DNA of 64,000 bases from PALSA-968 sp964387075 (GTDB taxonomy: Bacteria > Bacteroidota > Bacteroidia > B-17B0 > Aurantibacillaceae). The notes under the pieces were generated by a model that saw only the letters and a list, made by a program, of their open reading frames with translations, was not told where the DNA came from and searched no databases. Below, one piece after another: positions 16,153 through 24,886 of the stretch. The translations under genes and the position numbers were made by a program. How positions within the stretch are numbered: the first letter of the stretch is position 1; the number at the start of each line of letters is the position of its first letter. The stretch spans positions 1-64,000 of the forward strand of contig CAYLVB010000012.1 in NCBI GenBank assembly GCA_964387075.1, in the 5' to 3' direction.

Positions 16153-16662
16153 ATGCAGAAGAACGCACCATTCCTTTTAGCTTTAGTTTATTCAATTTTG
16201 TTCGCCGCTACGGTTTGTACGGTATTCTATGGCGGATATGTTAAGTACATTACCCACGCCTATTTGATCGGGCTCCTGTTCATGGCGCCGTTTATTTACT
16301 TTACAATACAGTTAAAGCGTAAGCGCGAAGGAGGTATTGGCGGACGCGAAGCTGTGAAGGAAGGTTTGCGCTTTGTGGTGGCCGCTACTTTGTATATGGC
16401 ATTGTTCCAGGTTATCTTCTTCGAGATGGATTTTAAGGAATACAAGATCAATTTCATGCAAACCATGGGTCCGCAGATCCTGAAAGAGCAGATCGCCAAA
16501 GGAATTGCTAAAATTCCGGAAAGTGAGATACCACGTATCATTAGTGAGGATGTGCAGAATGTGACTGTGGGAAAAGAAATTACTTCGGTTGTATTTAAGA
16601 ATTTGTTTTACGGCTCGTTTTGTTCGGTACTTTGTGCCGTTCTGTTAAAAAGGAAAGTATGA
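16153..16662 (+). CDS. DUF4199 membrane protein
   Basis: 169 residues with four predicted membrane helices (about 7-29, 33-54, 72-92 and 146-165) and a charged loop containing FKEYKINFMQTMGP and IPESEIPRI. The layout is that of DUF4199, a Bacteroidota family often found next to glycosyltransferases and of unknown role. It starts 1 base after the rho stop and its own stop overlaps galE by 4 bases, so rho, this gene and galE form an operon. Confidence 0.82.
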   Translation: MQKNAPFLLALVYSILFAATVCTVFYGGYVKYITHAYLIGLLFMAPFIYFTIQLKRKREGGIGGREAVKEGLRFVVAATLYMALFQVIFFEMDFKEYKINFMQTMGPQILKEQIAKGIAKIPESEIPRIISEDVQNVTVGKEITSVVFKNLFYGSFCSVLCAVLLKRKV

Positions 16663-17693
16663 GCAAAAGAACGGTTTTGGTAACGGGCGGCGCGGGTTAT
16701 ATAGGTTCGCACACCATTATTGAACTGCTGAATAACGGTGGTTACGAAGTGATCAGCGCCGATAATTTCTTCACTTCTTCCGAAAGGGCTTACGACCAGG
16801 TGAAAATGATCACCGGCAAGAGCTTCAAAAAGTATAAACTGGATCTTTGCGACATCCATGAGTTCGATAAGATCTTCAACGAGAATAAAATTGATGGCGT
16901 GATACACTTCGCGGCCTTTAAAGCCGTGGGCGAATCGGTGGAACTGCCTCTGAAATACTACCACAACAACATTGCCTCTTTAGTGAACCTGCTTGAGCTT
17001 TGCCGCAAACATAAAACATCTAACGTTATTTTCTCTTCATCCTGCTCGGTTTACGGAAATATTGAAAAATTGCCGGTCGATGAGAACACTCCATTGCCAA
17101 AAGCAGAATCTCCTTACGCTTATACCAAGCAAATTGGGGAAGTGATGATACAGGATGTTTGTCACCGTTACCTCGATTTCAACGCTATTGCGTTACGTTA
17201 TTTTAATCCGGTTGGCGCGCACGTAAGCGGCCAGATAGGCGAGTGGCCCATCAACAAACCCAATAACCTTGTGCCGCTCATTACCGGCACCGCGATAGGC
17301 AAATACCCGCAACTCACCGTCTTTGGCGGAGATTACCCCACCCGCGACGGCACCAATATCCGCGACTACATCCACGTAACCGATATAGCCAACGCGCATG
17401 TACAAGGTTTAAATTACCTCTTTAGCGGAAAAAACAAAGCCAATTACGAAATGTACAACCTCGGCAGCGGCAACGGCGTTTCTGTCTTAGAGGCCATAGC
17501 TGCCTTTGAAAAAGTAAGCGGCAAAAAACTCAATTACAAGATTGGCGACCGCCGCCCCGGCGACGTAGTAGCGGTTTACTCCGACAGCTCCAAAGCCGAA
17601 AAGACCTTAGGCTGGAAATGCCTGCACGACATCAACAGCATGATGAAGACCGCCTGGGATTGGGAGTTGTACAGGGAGAAGGAGAAGTTCTAG
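16659..17693 (+). CDS. galE: UDP-glucose 4-epimerase
   Basis: 344 residues. The NAD-binding motif GGAGYIGS is at 9-16, the catalytic SSSCSVYG serine segment in the middle, and SPYAYTK gives the Tyr-x3-Lys pair. The NPVGAH and RDYIHV signatures of GalE are present. It interconverts UDP-glucose and UDP-galactose for surface glycans. The ATG overlaps the DUF4199 stop (ATGA); an in-frame ATG at 16620 is rejected because it lies inside that gene. The last 17 codons (from 17643) are repeated downstream in a tandem array. Confidence 0.95.
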   Translation: MSKRTVLVTGGAGYIGSHTIIELLNNGGYEVISADNFFTSSERAYDQVKMITGKSFKKYKLDLCDIHEFDKIFNENKIDGVIHFAAFKAVGESVELPLKYYHNNIASLVNLLELCRKHKTSNVIFSSSCSVYGNIEKLPVDENTPLPKAESPYAYTKQIGEVMIQDVCHRYLDFNAIALRYFNPVGAHVSGQIGEWPINKPNNLVPLITGTAIGKYPQLTVFGGDYPTRDGTNIRDYIHVTDIANAHVQGLNYLFSGKNKANYEMYNLGSGNGVSVLEAIAAFEKVSGKKLNYKIGDRRPGDVVAVYSDSSKAEKTLGWKCLHDINSMMKTAWDWELYREKEKF

Positions 17694-18290
17694 ACCAGGA
17701 GGCCCCACTAGAACAGCCAACAGCCGAAACCGCAAAGGAAGCAGCCAAGAGAACAGCCCGCTGAGGACGCAAAGTTTTTGCATTCGTAGTACTAGCCCCA
17801 TTATTTAACGAAATCGATCGTCCCTCTCTACGGGTAGAGAGGGATAAGAGGGTGAGTCCGCTCTTAGGATGAAGACCGCCTGGAATTGGGAGTTGTACAG
17901 GGAGAAGGAGAAGTTTTAGACGAGGAGGCTCACCAGAGAGCCAGCAGCCGAAACCGCAAAGGGAGCAGCCAAGCGAGCAGCCCGCTGAGGGCGCAAAGTT
18001 TTTGCATTGGGAGTACTAGCCCCATTATTTAACGAAATCGATCGTCCCTCTCTACGGGTAGAGAGGNNNNNNNNNNNNNNNNNNNNNNNNNNNNNNNNNN
18101 NNNNNNNNNNNNNNNNNNNNNNNNNNNNNNNNNNNNNNNNNNNNNNNNNNNNNNNNNNNNNNNNNNGATAAGAGGGTGAGTCCGCTCTTAGGATGAAAAC
18201 AGCCTGGGATTGGGAGTTGTACAGGGAGAAGGAGAAGTTTTAGACGAGGAGGCCCCACTAGAACAGCCAACAGCCGAAACCGCAAAGGGA
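17643..18290 (+). repeat. Tandem 226-bp repeat containing the galE 3' end
   Basis: Unit 1 starts at 17643 inside galE, unit 2 at 17869 and unit 3 at 18193 (partial, diverging after about 18290). Each begins with ATG AAG/AAA ACC/ACA GCC TGG and encodes MKTAW(D/N)WELYREKEKF followed by a stop. The rest is non-coding and includes a perfect 11-bp hairpin (TCCCTCTCTAC arms, 17821-17844 in unit 1) and GAGGACGCAAAG-type bases. The assembly gap sits in unit 2, exactly after the second hairpin. Removing the Ns joins the flanks seamlessly, so further units are probably hidden in the gap. Confidence 0.85.
18067..18166. other. Assembly gap of 100 N
   Basis: 100 unknown bases inside the tandem array. The round number suggests a placeholder of unknown true length. 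The bases on both sides (gagagg, then gataagaggg) are contiguous in repeat unit 1. Confidence 0.95.
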
Positions 18291-18344
18291 GCAAAGAGAA
18301 TACAGAGCAAAGTTCGCGAAGTAATAAATCCAATCAAACCGAGA

Positions 18345-18527
18345 CTAATTATTTGTTTTTATTCTGTTCTTATATTGGTGGTAAATCCAATATATAAAAT
18401 TAATGAAGAGAACGAAAACGATGGTAATTAACCAAAAAGCAGCCTTAAGAAAAGCAAAGAAAATATTTGCTCCAGCCTTTGTTTTTTTATTGTTGGGACT
18501 GTAATAGTCCTTAAATCGTCTAGCCAT
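18345..18527 (-). CDS. Possible small single-pass membrane protein
   Basis: 60 residues: a basic N-terminus (MARRFKDYYSPNNKKTKAG), one strong hydrophobic helix (FWLITIVFVLFINFIYWIY) and a basic tail. The arrangement is that of a small inner-membrane protein. It lies in an AT-rich stretch that is otherwise gene-free, between the galE repeat array and the muiA-like gene. I recognise no family and see no promoter, so it may be chance. Confidence 0.3.
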   Translation of the reverse strand: MARRFKDYYSPNNKKTKAGANIFFAFLKAAFWLITIVFVLFINFIYWIYHQYKNRIKTNN

Positions 18528-18557
18528 CGCTACGATTTAAAGATATTGATTTAAAAA

Positions 18558-18585
18558 CTTTGCGTCTTAGCGCCTTTTTGCGGTG
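18558..18585. repeat. Dispersed GCGTCTTAGCGCC repeat
   Basis: ctttgcgtcttagcgccttt plus gcggtgg lies just downstream of the muiA-like stop. The same sequence family occurs twice, inverted, at 41300-41376, and in shortened form inside the galE array. It looks like an intergenic REP-like element. Confidence 0.6.
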
Positions 18586-18590
18586 GAAAA

Positions 18591-20312
18591 CTAGAAACTA
18601 GGCGCACTCATCGTCCTGTACTTCTTCGCTTTTACGTACTTATTCTTTGGATAGCGAACGGAGTAGGTGAGCGTGATCTTCTGTTGCTCGCCCGGGGCTA
18701 TCGTATAACGCCAGGTCAGCTTACCTGTTGCATCGTCCTTTTTGGCTTTGCTGAGCTCAATGCTCTCAACAATGATCTCGCTGTTCTGCGAAACGGGTAA
18801 TTGATCTTCCACATCGATCGTGATGGGCGCTTTGCGATTGTTCTTGATCGTGATCTCGAAACTTTGCGTTTCTTTCTTCTTATCGCCCGAGAAGGTCTTG
18901 CTGTTAAAGTCCTTCATGCGGCTGCGCGATACCATCACTTTTTTGTCGCGACCAAAAGAAAGATCCAAAGTATCATCCAGGCTGCGGGTGTAGATGTAGG
19001 ATTGTCCTACGTAGCTTCCGCCAAAATAAACGTTGGCAGGACCTTCCACCAGGTCTAACTGCTCCCACCCGCCGATGCGCGCCAGCAGGAAGGCTTCTTT
19101 TTCTGTTTTAGGTATGCTGTAATGCTCGAAAGTGGCCGGCAGGTTGTAATTGGTCACTTCTACAATGTAAGGTTTTGAATCGGCGGGAATGCTGTAGGTA
19201 TTCTTAATTTCAAATTCAGCGCTCAGGTCGCTCACCTGTATCTCTTCAAAAGCTACGGTTGGCACTTTGGGCTGCTTGGAAGATTCTACTTTGCTTCCAT
19301 CCATGTATTGATTGTATACCTCGCTACGACCTCCGCGCGCATTCAGTTGGGCAGGTGCGTTGGTCAGGTTGTTATTGTTATCGAGACCATTGTAATTTTG
19401 GTATTGCTGCACCTTTTGTTGTTGGTAATTGTTGATGGTGTATTCGTTCTCAAAGTTAAGGAACCAGGCCGCAAGCTGTGGTTTGGTAGCACTCAGGGAA
19501 GGATTAGAGGTGGAAAGTTTGATCTTTACATTGGTCCAGTCAACACTGGTATTGTTAAACACCTTGGCGCGGTATTTCAGTTCAATAGGTTTGTTCACGT
19601 CTTCGGCTATCAGGTCGTAATTGGGTTGCCAGCCCGCGCCGCTAACCAGGTATTTCAGCTCTATCTTAGTGGTGATCTTTGTTGTAGTGGCCAAAAGCAC
19701 CGTGATCTCGGCCGAAGGAGGATTCACTTTTCCGTTCAGCTCACGCAATTCGTTATTGAGTTTAGAAAGACGCTCGTTGGCGGCATCGGTCTTTTTATCG
19801 AGCTTAAAAAGTTCTACGTTGATCTCCTTGATCCGGGAGCGGTAAAAGTCGGCAGCCAGTTTCAGTTCGGCTATCGAAACCGCTTTTTCTCTTCCGCCCA
19901 TGGCCTGGTTCTGCACCAAAAGTTCTTTTTCCTTGTCGTAAGCTTCTTTCTCGTAATTGAGCTGGTCTACCATATCCACCAGCAGTTTTACCGAGTCTTT
20001 GAGCTGTTTTATTTTAGGCGTTTCTACGGCGCTTTCGAGGTAATTGATCTTATCGGAGATGGAAAGAATGGAGGCGTCTAGCCCCGCGTTGATCTGTATG
20101 CTTTTTGACACAAGGCGCGAGGAGATGCCGGTAAAAATAATGGTGTTGCGGCCTTGTTCAAGCGTGATGGTCTTGCTTTGAGTGATCTCGGCCCCATCGA
20201 GGTACACCACTACCGATTCTACCGGGGTTTTCACGCGCTGTTCGTTATCGCCGTTGTGGGCGAAAAGAGAGGTAATTCCAATAGAAAGACAGAGGGTAAG
20301 GAAATTCTTCAT
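18591..20312 (-). CDS. MuiA-family protein (DUF4140/DUF4139)
   Basis: 573 residues with a signal peptide. The N-terminal DUF4140 region (VVVYLDGAEITQSKTITLEQGRN, about 30-130) is followed by a coiled coil (about 105-200). The DUF4139 beta-domain comes next (LKYLVSGAGWQPNYDL and KVFNNTSVDWTNVKIKLSTSNP, on to the end). The family is named after mucoidy inhibitor A; it is secreted to the periplasm or surface, and its biochemical role is not known. An Asn/Gln-rich insert lies near 305-350. Monocistronic; the stop is followed by a dispersed repeat. Confidence 0.88.
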   Translation of the reverse strand: MKNFLTLCLSIGITSLFAHNGDNEQRVKTPVESVVVYLDGAEITQSKTITLEQGRNTIIFTGISSRLVSKSIQINAGLDASILSISDKINYLESAVETPKIKQLKDSVKLLVDMVDQLNYEKEAYDKEKELLVQNQAMGGREKAVSIAELKLAADFYRSRIKEINVELFKLDKKTDAANERLSKLNNELRELNGKVNPPSAEITVLLATTTKITTKIELKYLVSGAGWQPNYDLIAEDVNKPIELKYRAKVFNNTSVDWTNVKIKLSTSNPSLSATKPQLAAWFLNFENEYTINNYQQQKVQQYQNYNGLDNNNNLTNAPAQLNARGGRSEVYNQYMDGSKVESSKQPKVPTVAFEEIQVSDLSAEFEIKNTYSIPADSKPYIVEVTNYNLPATFEHYSIPKTEKEAFLLARIGGWEQLDLVEGPANVYFGGSYVGQSYIYTRSLDDTLDLSFGRDKKVMVSRSRMKDFNSKTFSGDKKKETQSFEITIKNNRKAPITIDVEDQLPVSQNSEIIVESIELSKAKKDDATGKLTWRYTIAPGEQQKITLTYSVRYPKNKYVKAKKYRTMSAPSF

Positions 20313-20513
20313 GTAAGGGTTATTTTTAACGAAAATAGGCTTATTCAGGGATATAAGAAACGCCTTTTAACTATTTCTAACAATTTACCGGTTTATGCAG
20401 CCATTTCGAGTTTCGGATCAAGTATTTCAGGTTATAGGGTTTAATATTTGAGTTTGTGAATGGGACATTGAGCATTAAAAGATATTTAGGCCAACCTTAT
20501 GAGAGCTGTAACC

Positions 20514-20564
20514 GGCTGTAATAACCCGAAACCCGAAACAGGCTGTTTAACCCGAAACGGCTGT
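20514..20564 (+). promoter_or_regulatory. Repeated motif upstream of the aminotransferase promoter
   Basis: CCCGAAAC occurs three times (20525-20532, 20532-20539, 20551-20558) interleaved with GGCTGT three times (20514, 20541, 20559). They lie directly upstream of the -33 box at 20570. The spacing of about one to two helix turns suggests binding sites for a regulator. Confidence 0.4.
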
Positions 20565-20569
20565 TCTTT

Positions 20570-20600
20570 TTGGTTTTCACCCTGTAAAAAGGTAGTTTTG
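20570..20600 (+). promoter_or_regulatory. Promoter of the aminotransferase gene
   Basis: TTG at 20570-20572 and TAGTTTTG at 20593-20600, 20 bases apart, a full match to the Bacteroidota consensus. The leader is about 9 bases. Confidence 0.65.
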
Positions 20601-20615
20601 CATCAATAATCAGCT

Positions 20616-21833
20616 ATGCCCAAGATCTCCTCAAAAGCCATCCGGATGCCTGCTTCGCCTATTCGCAAGCTGGTGCCCTTTGCCGACGCTGCCAAGAAGC
20701 GCGGCACCAAAATTTACCACCTCAATATCGGTCAGCCCGACATCGAAACGCCTGCTACGATGATGAACGCTATCAGGAACACGGACATCAAAGTGGTGGA
20801 GTACAGTAACAGCGCGGGAATTGAGAGTTATCGCAAGAAACTGGCCGGCTATTACCAATCGCATCGCATCATGGTTGATTATACTGATATATTGATCACC
20901 ACAGGCGGCTCTGAAGCTTTGCAATTCGCATTCAACACCTGCTTCAATCCCGGCGATGAAGTGATCATCCCTGAGCCTTTTTACGCCAATTACAATGGTT
21001 TCGCTACCGCTGTCGATATCGTGGTAAAACCCGTTGTTTCGGGTATTGAAACAGGCTTCGCTTTGCCTCCCATCAGCGATTTCGAAAAAGCCATCACGCC
21101 TAAGACAAAAGGGATCTTAATTTGCAATCCTGGTAACCCAACTGGTTATTTATACTCACGGGCCGAACTCGAAGCTTTGAAAACTTTGGTTTTAAAACAC
21201 GATCTTTTCCTGCTGGCCGACGAAGTGTACCGCGAGTTCTGCTACGACGGTCGCGAATATGTTTCCGTATTCCACCTCGACGGCTTAGATAATAATGTTA
21301 TACTTCTCGATTCTATCTCAAAACGCTACAGCGCCTGCGGCGCCCGTATCGGTGCCTTCATCTGCAAGAACAAAGAAGTGCTGAGCTCCGCTCTCAAATT
21401 CGCGCAGGCTCGTTTGAGTCCGCCCACATTCGGACAAATAGGCGCTGAGGCTGCTTTAGATACGCCCAAAGAATATTTTGATCAAGTAAATAAAGAGTAC
21501 ACCGAGCGCCGCAATTTTTTGGTGAACGAACTGAATAAGATCCCGGGCGTGCAATGCCCTATGCCCGGCGGAGCTTTTTACTGTATTGCCAAACTGCCGG
21601 TTGACGATTCGGATAAGTTCTGTCAATGGCTGCTGGAGAGTTTCTCCTTCGAGGGACAAACTGTGATGATGGCACCTGCTTCCGGTTTTTATTCGGGCGG
21701 CGGTAAAGGGAAAGATGAAGTACGTTTGGCCTATGTGCTTAAACGATCGGATCTCGAAAAGGCAATAAGCTGCCTTAAGGAAGCGTTACGACAATATCCC
21801 GGCTCGACCTTGTCGAAGCAGGGTAAGAATTAA
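20616..21833 (+). CDS. Class I/II PLP-dependent aminotransferase
   Basis: 405 residues of fold type I. The N-terminus YHLNIGQPDIETP, the PLP phosphate/ring region TTGGSEALQFAF, the NPGNPTG motif, and DEVYREF with the catalytic lysine in SISKRYSACGARIGAF (near residue 236) fit the aspartate-aminotransferase group. It moves an amino group between an amino acid and a 2-oxo acid; the exact substrate cannot be read off. The O-antigen ligase starts 3 bases after its stop, so it may serve a surface-glycan operon, or the link may be only positional. Confidence 0.9.
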   Translation: MPKISSKAIRMPASPIRKLVPFADAAKKRGTKIYHLNIGQPDIETPATMMNAIRNTDIKVVEYSNSAGIESYRKKLAGYYQSHRIMVDYTDILITTGGSEALQFAFNTCFNPGDEVIIPEPFYANYNGFATAVDIVVKPVVSGIETGFALPPISDFEKAITPKTKGILICNPGNPTGYLYSRAELEALKTLVLKHDLFLLADEVYREFCYDGREYVSVFHLDGLDNNVILLDSISKRYSACGARIGAFICKNKEVLSSALKFAQARLSPPTFGQIGAEAALDTPKEYFDQVNKEYTERRNFLVNELNKIPGVQCPMPGGAFYCIAKLPVDDSDKFCQWLLESFSFEGQTVMMAPASGFYSGGGKGKDEVRLAYVLKRSDLEKAISCLKEALRQYPGSTLSKQGKN

Positions 21834-21836
21834 TAC

Positions 21837-23054
21837 ATGATCAACCTGCAGGATATTTTTCCCGCAAATGATAAACCCGTGAACAAAGCGCTTACCGCGC
21901 TGCTTGCCTTAGTGGCTTTTTCGCTTCCTTTTAAATTCCTGGTGAATGCTTTTATTGTGATGGCCCTGCTCGTTTGGTTCTTTACAGGCGGGCCCAAAGC
22001 GCTTTTTGTTCATAACCGTTTTACGAAAATACTTTTGGCGATATTGGGCTTTTATGTGCTGCATGCATTGGCTTTTTTTTACGCGCAGAACATCCAGGAA
22101 AGTTTCTTCGCGCTTGAGGTGAAGATCAGCTTCCTTGTGTTTCCCATCATTTTCTTTACAGGCAATTACACCTGGCCGCAAATGAAGTTCTTCCTGAAGT
22201 GCTTTGTATGGGGTTGCTTGCTCTGCTGTTTGTTGTGTATCGGGCGAGCGGCTTATCTTACGGTAACCGAAAACGAAACCTATTTCTTCTACGAACGTCT
22301 TTCCTGGTTCCAGCATCCTTCTTATTTGTCGATGTATCTTACTTTTTGCTGCGTGGCCATTTTGCAGAAGAATATTTTTTCACGCCTGATAAACGGACTT
22401 GTGCTGCTTTTCTTTACATGTTTTGTATTGATGCTTTCCTCAAAGACCGGTATCGCCATTCATTTCCTGTTCCTTGTCCTGGTGGGGGTAAGTCATTTCC
22501 TGAAAAAGGGAAGCTATATGAACGTGGCCTGGTTCTCGCTGGCGGCTTTTGTTGTAATAGCCTCGGTCATTTATTTCGTGGAGCCTGTTAAGCAGCGTTT
22601 TCAGAACGTGGTGAACGCTTTCAGTGCCGAAACGGTTGATAAAACTGCAACCGAAAGTACGGCCGTGCGCATGCTTATCTGGAAAGAGGCCCGCAAGATC
22701 ATGAAAGAAAGTCCGTTCCTGGGGGTAAGTCCGGGCGATGCTAATGACAAGCTCTACGAAGCTTACCGCGTGAACGGACTGACCGGCGCTTACGATAAAA
22801 AACTCAATGCCCACAGCCAGTATTTTCAAACCGGGGTGGGTTTAGGGGTTGTAGGAATTATCAGTCTGGCACTAATGTTCGCTTTCCCGGTGGTGAACAG
22901 GCCGCGCAGGCTTCTGCTCTTCTTTTTGTTGATAACCGCTGTTAATTTCTTGACCGAATCGATGCTGCAAACCATGGCGGGTTCTATATTTTTCGGTTAT
23001 TTTTATGCATTGCTTTGTTTTGATAAAGAACTCAACCCAAAACAAACCATTTAA
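21837..23054 (+). CDS. O-antigen ligase family protein
   Basis: 405 residues with about ten to eleven membrane helices and a large periplasmic loop between late helices (about 235-310) containing ESTAVRMLIWKEARKIMKESPFLGVSPGDANDKL and a conserved LNAHSQYFQ motif. These are hallmarks of the Wzy_C/WaaL (O-antigen ligase/polymerase) family, which joins lipid-linked polysaccharide to an acceptor such as lipid A-core. It follows the aminotransferase by 3 bases and precedes the sugar aminotransferase by 39. Confidence 0.85.
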   Translation: MINLQDIFPANDKPVNKALTALLALVAFSLPFKFLVNAFIVMALLVWFFTGGPKALFVHNRFTKILLAILGFYVLHALAFFYAQNIQESFFALEVKISFLVFPIIFFTGNYTWPQMKFFLKCFVWGCLLCCLLCIGRAAYLTVTENETYFFYERLSWFQHPSYLSMYLTFCCVAILQKNIFSRLINGLVLLFFTCFVLMLSSKTGIAIHFLFLVLVGVSHFLKKGSYMNVAWFSLAAFVVIASVIYFVEPVKQRFQNVVNAFSAETVDKTATESTAVRMLIWKEARKIMKESPFLGVSPGDANDKLYEAYRVNGLTGAYDKKLNAHSQYFQTGVGLGVVGIISLALMFAFPVVNRPRRLLLFFLLITAVNFLTESMLQTMAGSIFFGYFYALLCFDKELNPKQTI

Positions 23055-23093
23055 CACACAAATAAACTTTTAACTTGAAACTTTAAACTTTAC

Positions 23094-24302
23094 ATGATCC
23101 CATTTTCTCCACCCCGTATCGACCAGGCCATCATTGATGAAGTGGTTGCCGCGCTCAAAAGCGGCTGGATCAGTACGGGCCCACGCACCAAGAATTTTGA
23201 ATTAAAGGTCACGGAATATTGCGGCAATAAGAACAGTCTTTGCCTCAATTCGGCCACCGCGGGCATGGAGATCATGCTGCGCTGGTTCGGCGTGCAGGAA
23301 GGCGATGAAGTGATCGTTCCGGCATACACTTACGCCGCTACTGCCAACGTGGTGATGCATTGCGGCGCAAAACCCGTTTTTGCGGATACGAACCGTGACG
23401 ATTTCAATATTTCCTTAAAAGAGATCGAAAAATTGGTTACTTCTAAGACCAAAGTGATCATGCCGGTAGATTTTGGTGGCTTGCCCTGCGATTATGATGC
23501 TATCAATGCGCTGGTTCAGGCAAAGAAAAGTTTGTTTGTTCCCAGGGGAGAGGAGCAAAAGATTTTAGGAAGGATACTGGTACTTTCTGATTCGGCTCAT
23601 TCTTTGGGCGGAACTTACAAAGGCAAAAAGACAGGAAGCCTCACCGACGTTTCTGTTTTTTCTTTTCATGCTGTAAAGAATTTAAGCACCGCAGAAGGTG
23701 GCGCCATTGCCTTGAATTTGCCCGCGCCCTTTGATAATAAGGCAATCTACGATTATCTCTGCATCAAAACCCTGCATGGCCAGAATAAGGACGCGCTCGC
23801 CAAAATGCAGCGAGGAAACTGGAAATACGACATCATTGAGGATGGCTACAAATGCAATATGACCGATATTTCAGCGGCAATGGGACTCGTGGAATTGGCG
23901 CGCTATGATTCGGATACGCTGGTGAAAAGAAGGAAGATATGCGGGCATTATGCCCATTTCTTTTCAAAGGACCCACGTTTTGAATTGCCGGTACAAAAAT
24001 CGGCGGAAAAGGAAGCTTCCTATCATTTGTACGCTTTGCGGATCAGGGATATCACCGAAGAGCAGCGTGACGCGATCATCCAGAAGATATTTGAGAAGGA
24101 TGTTTCGGTGAATGTGCACTTCAAGCCGGTGCCGATGATGAGTTTTTATAAGCAACAGGGATACGACATAAAGCATTATCCGCAGGCCTATGATAATTTC
24201 AGTCGCGAGATAACGCTTCCGGTGTATTATGATCTTAGCGAAGATAATTTGAAGACCATTTGCAAAGCGGTACTTGATTCAGTAAACGAAATACTTTCTT
24301 GA
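23094..24302 (+). CDS. DegT/DnrJ/EryC1/StrS sugar aminotransferase
   Basis: 402 residues. MIPFSPPRIDQAIIDEV starts the family pattern; LNSATAGMEIMLRW is the PLP phosphate loop, DSAHSLGGTYKGKKTGS the DSAH motif, and FSFHAVKNLSTAEGG carries the catalytic lysine near residue 195. The enzyme installs an amino group on a nucleotide-linked 4-keto sugar. The next gene is a phosphoglycosyl transferase whose start overlaps this stop, so the amino sugar is probably the one placed first on the lipid carrier. Confidence 0.92.
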   Translation: MIPFSPPRIDQAIIDEVVAALKSGWISTGPRTKNFELKVTEYCGNKNSLCLNSATAGMEIMLRWFGVQEGDEVIVPAYTYAATANVVMHCGAKPVFADTNRDDFNISLKEIEKLVTSKTKVIMPVDFGGLPCDYDAINALVQAKKSLFVPRGEEQKILGRILVLSDSAHSLGGTYKGKKTGSLTDVSVFSFHAVKNLSTAEGGAIALNLPAPFDNKAIYDYLCIKTLHGQNKDALAKMQRGNWKYDIIEDGYKCNMTDISAAMGLVELARYDSDTLVKRRKICGHYAHFFSKDPRFELPVQKSAEKEASYHLYALRIRDITEEQRDAIIQKIFEKDVSVNVHFKPVPMMSFYKQQGYDIKHYPQAYDNFSREITLPVYYDLSEDNLKTICKAVLDSVNEILS

Positions 24303-24886
24303 AACGGCTCTTCGATATAGTTTGCTCCCTTATAGGAATTCTCATTCTTCTCCCGGTTTTTATTTTGATAGCGTTTTTCGTTGGTTTCGGTTCTCGTGGA
24401 GGTGTGTTTTATATACAGAAAAGAGTAGGGAAGAACGGAGTTGATTTTTCGCTCTATAAATTCCGCACGATGAAGGTCGGTTCCGATCAAAAAGGCCTGC
24501 TTACGGTTGGAGCGCGTGATAGCCGCATAACAGGCATAGGTTATTTTTTGCGCAAGTATAAATTGGATGAATTACCCCAGTTGTTCAATGTCCTTTTTGG
24601 CAGTATGAGCCTGGTTGGGCCTCGCCCCGAAGTGCGCAAATACGTGGAGCTATACAACGAGGAACAAAGGCAAGTGCTTTCGGTAAAACCGGGGATAACC
24701 GATCATGCCTCCATTGAGTACGTGAACGAGAACGAGGTGCTGGCGAAGTCATCGAACCCGGAAGAGACCTATATCAAAGAAGTAATGCCGCACAAATTGC
24801 AGCTCAATCTCAAATACATTCGCGAGCAAAGTTTTGGAACAGACCTGAAGCTGATCTTCCGCACACTAGGAAAGATCCTTTCCTAG
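24299..24886 (+). CDS. Bacterial sugar transferase (monotopic phosphoglycosyl transferase, PglC-type)
   Basis: 195 residues starting at a TTG that overlaps the previous stop (TTGA). It has one membrane-embedded N-terminal helix (FDIVCSLIGILILLPVFILI), then QKRVGKNG, YKFRTMK, KLDELPQLFN with the catalytic Asp-Glu pair, and LVGPRPE. This short form, like PglC, moves a sugar-1-phosphate from UDP-sugar to undecaprenyl phosphate and starts a surface glycan. Operon position behind the sugar aminotransferase matches the common PglE/PglC pairing. Its end overlaps the convergent methyltransferase by 4 bases. Confidence 0.92.
   Translation: MKRLFDIVCSLIGILILLPVFILIAFFVGFGSRGGVFYIQKRVGKNGVDFSLYKFRTMKVGSDQKGLLTVGARDSRITGIGYFLRKYKLDELPQLFNVLFGSMSLVGPRPEVRKYVELYNEEQRQVLSVKPGITDHASIEYVNENEVLAKSSNPEETYIKEVMPHKLQLNLKYIREQSFGTDLKLIFRTLGKILS

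Noticed and set aside
17607..17801. Minus-strand ORFs with repeated Leu-rich products at 17607 and 18052
   Set aside because: They are antisense reads of the galE tail repeats, and the second one crosses the N gap.
17643..18290. CRISPR array or tandem protein repeats for the galE array
   Set aside because: Unit length of 226 bp and absence of unique spacers exclude CRISPR; each unit stops after 16 residues, so it is not a protein repeat array.
19308..20081. 257-residue plus-strand ORF inside the MuiA-like gene
   Set aside because: Opposite strand of a firm gene, low-complexity hydrophobic product, no start signal.
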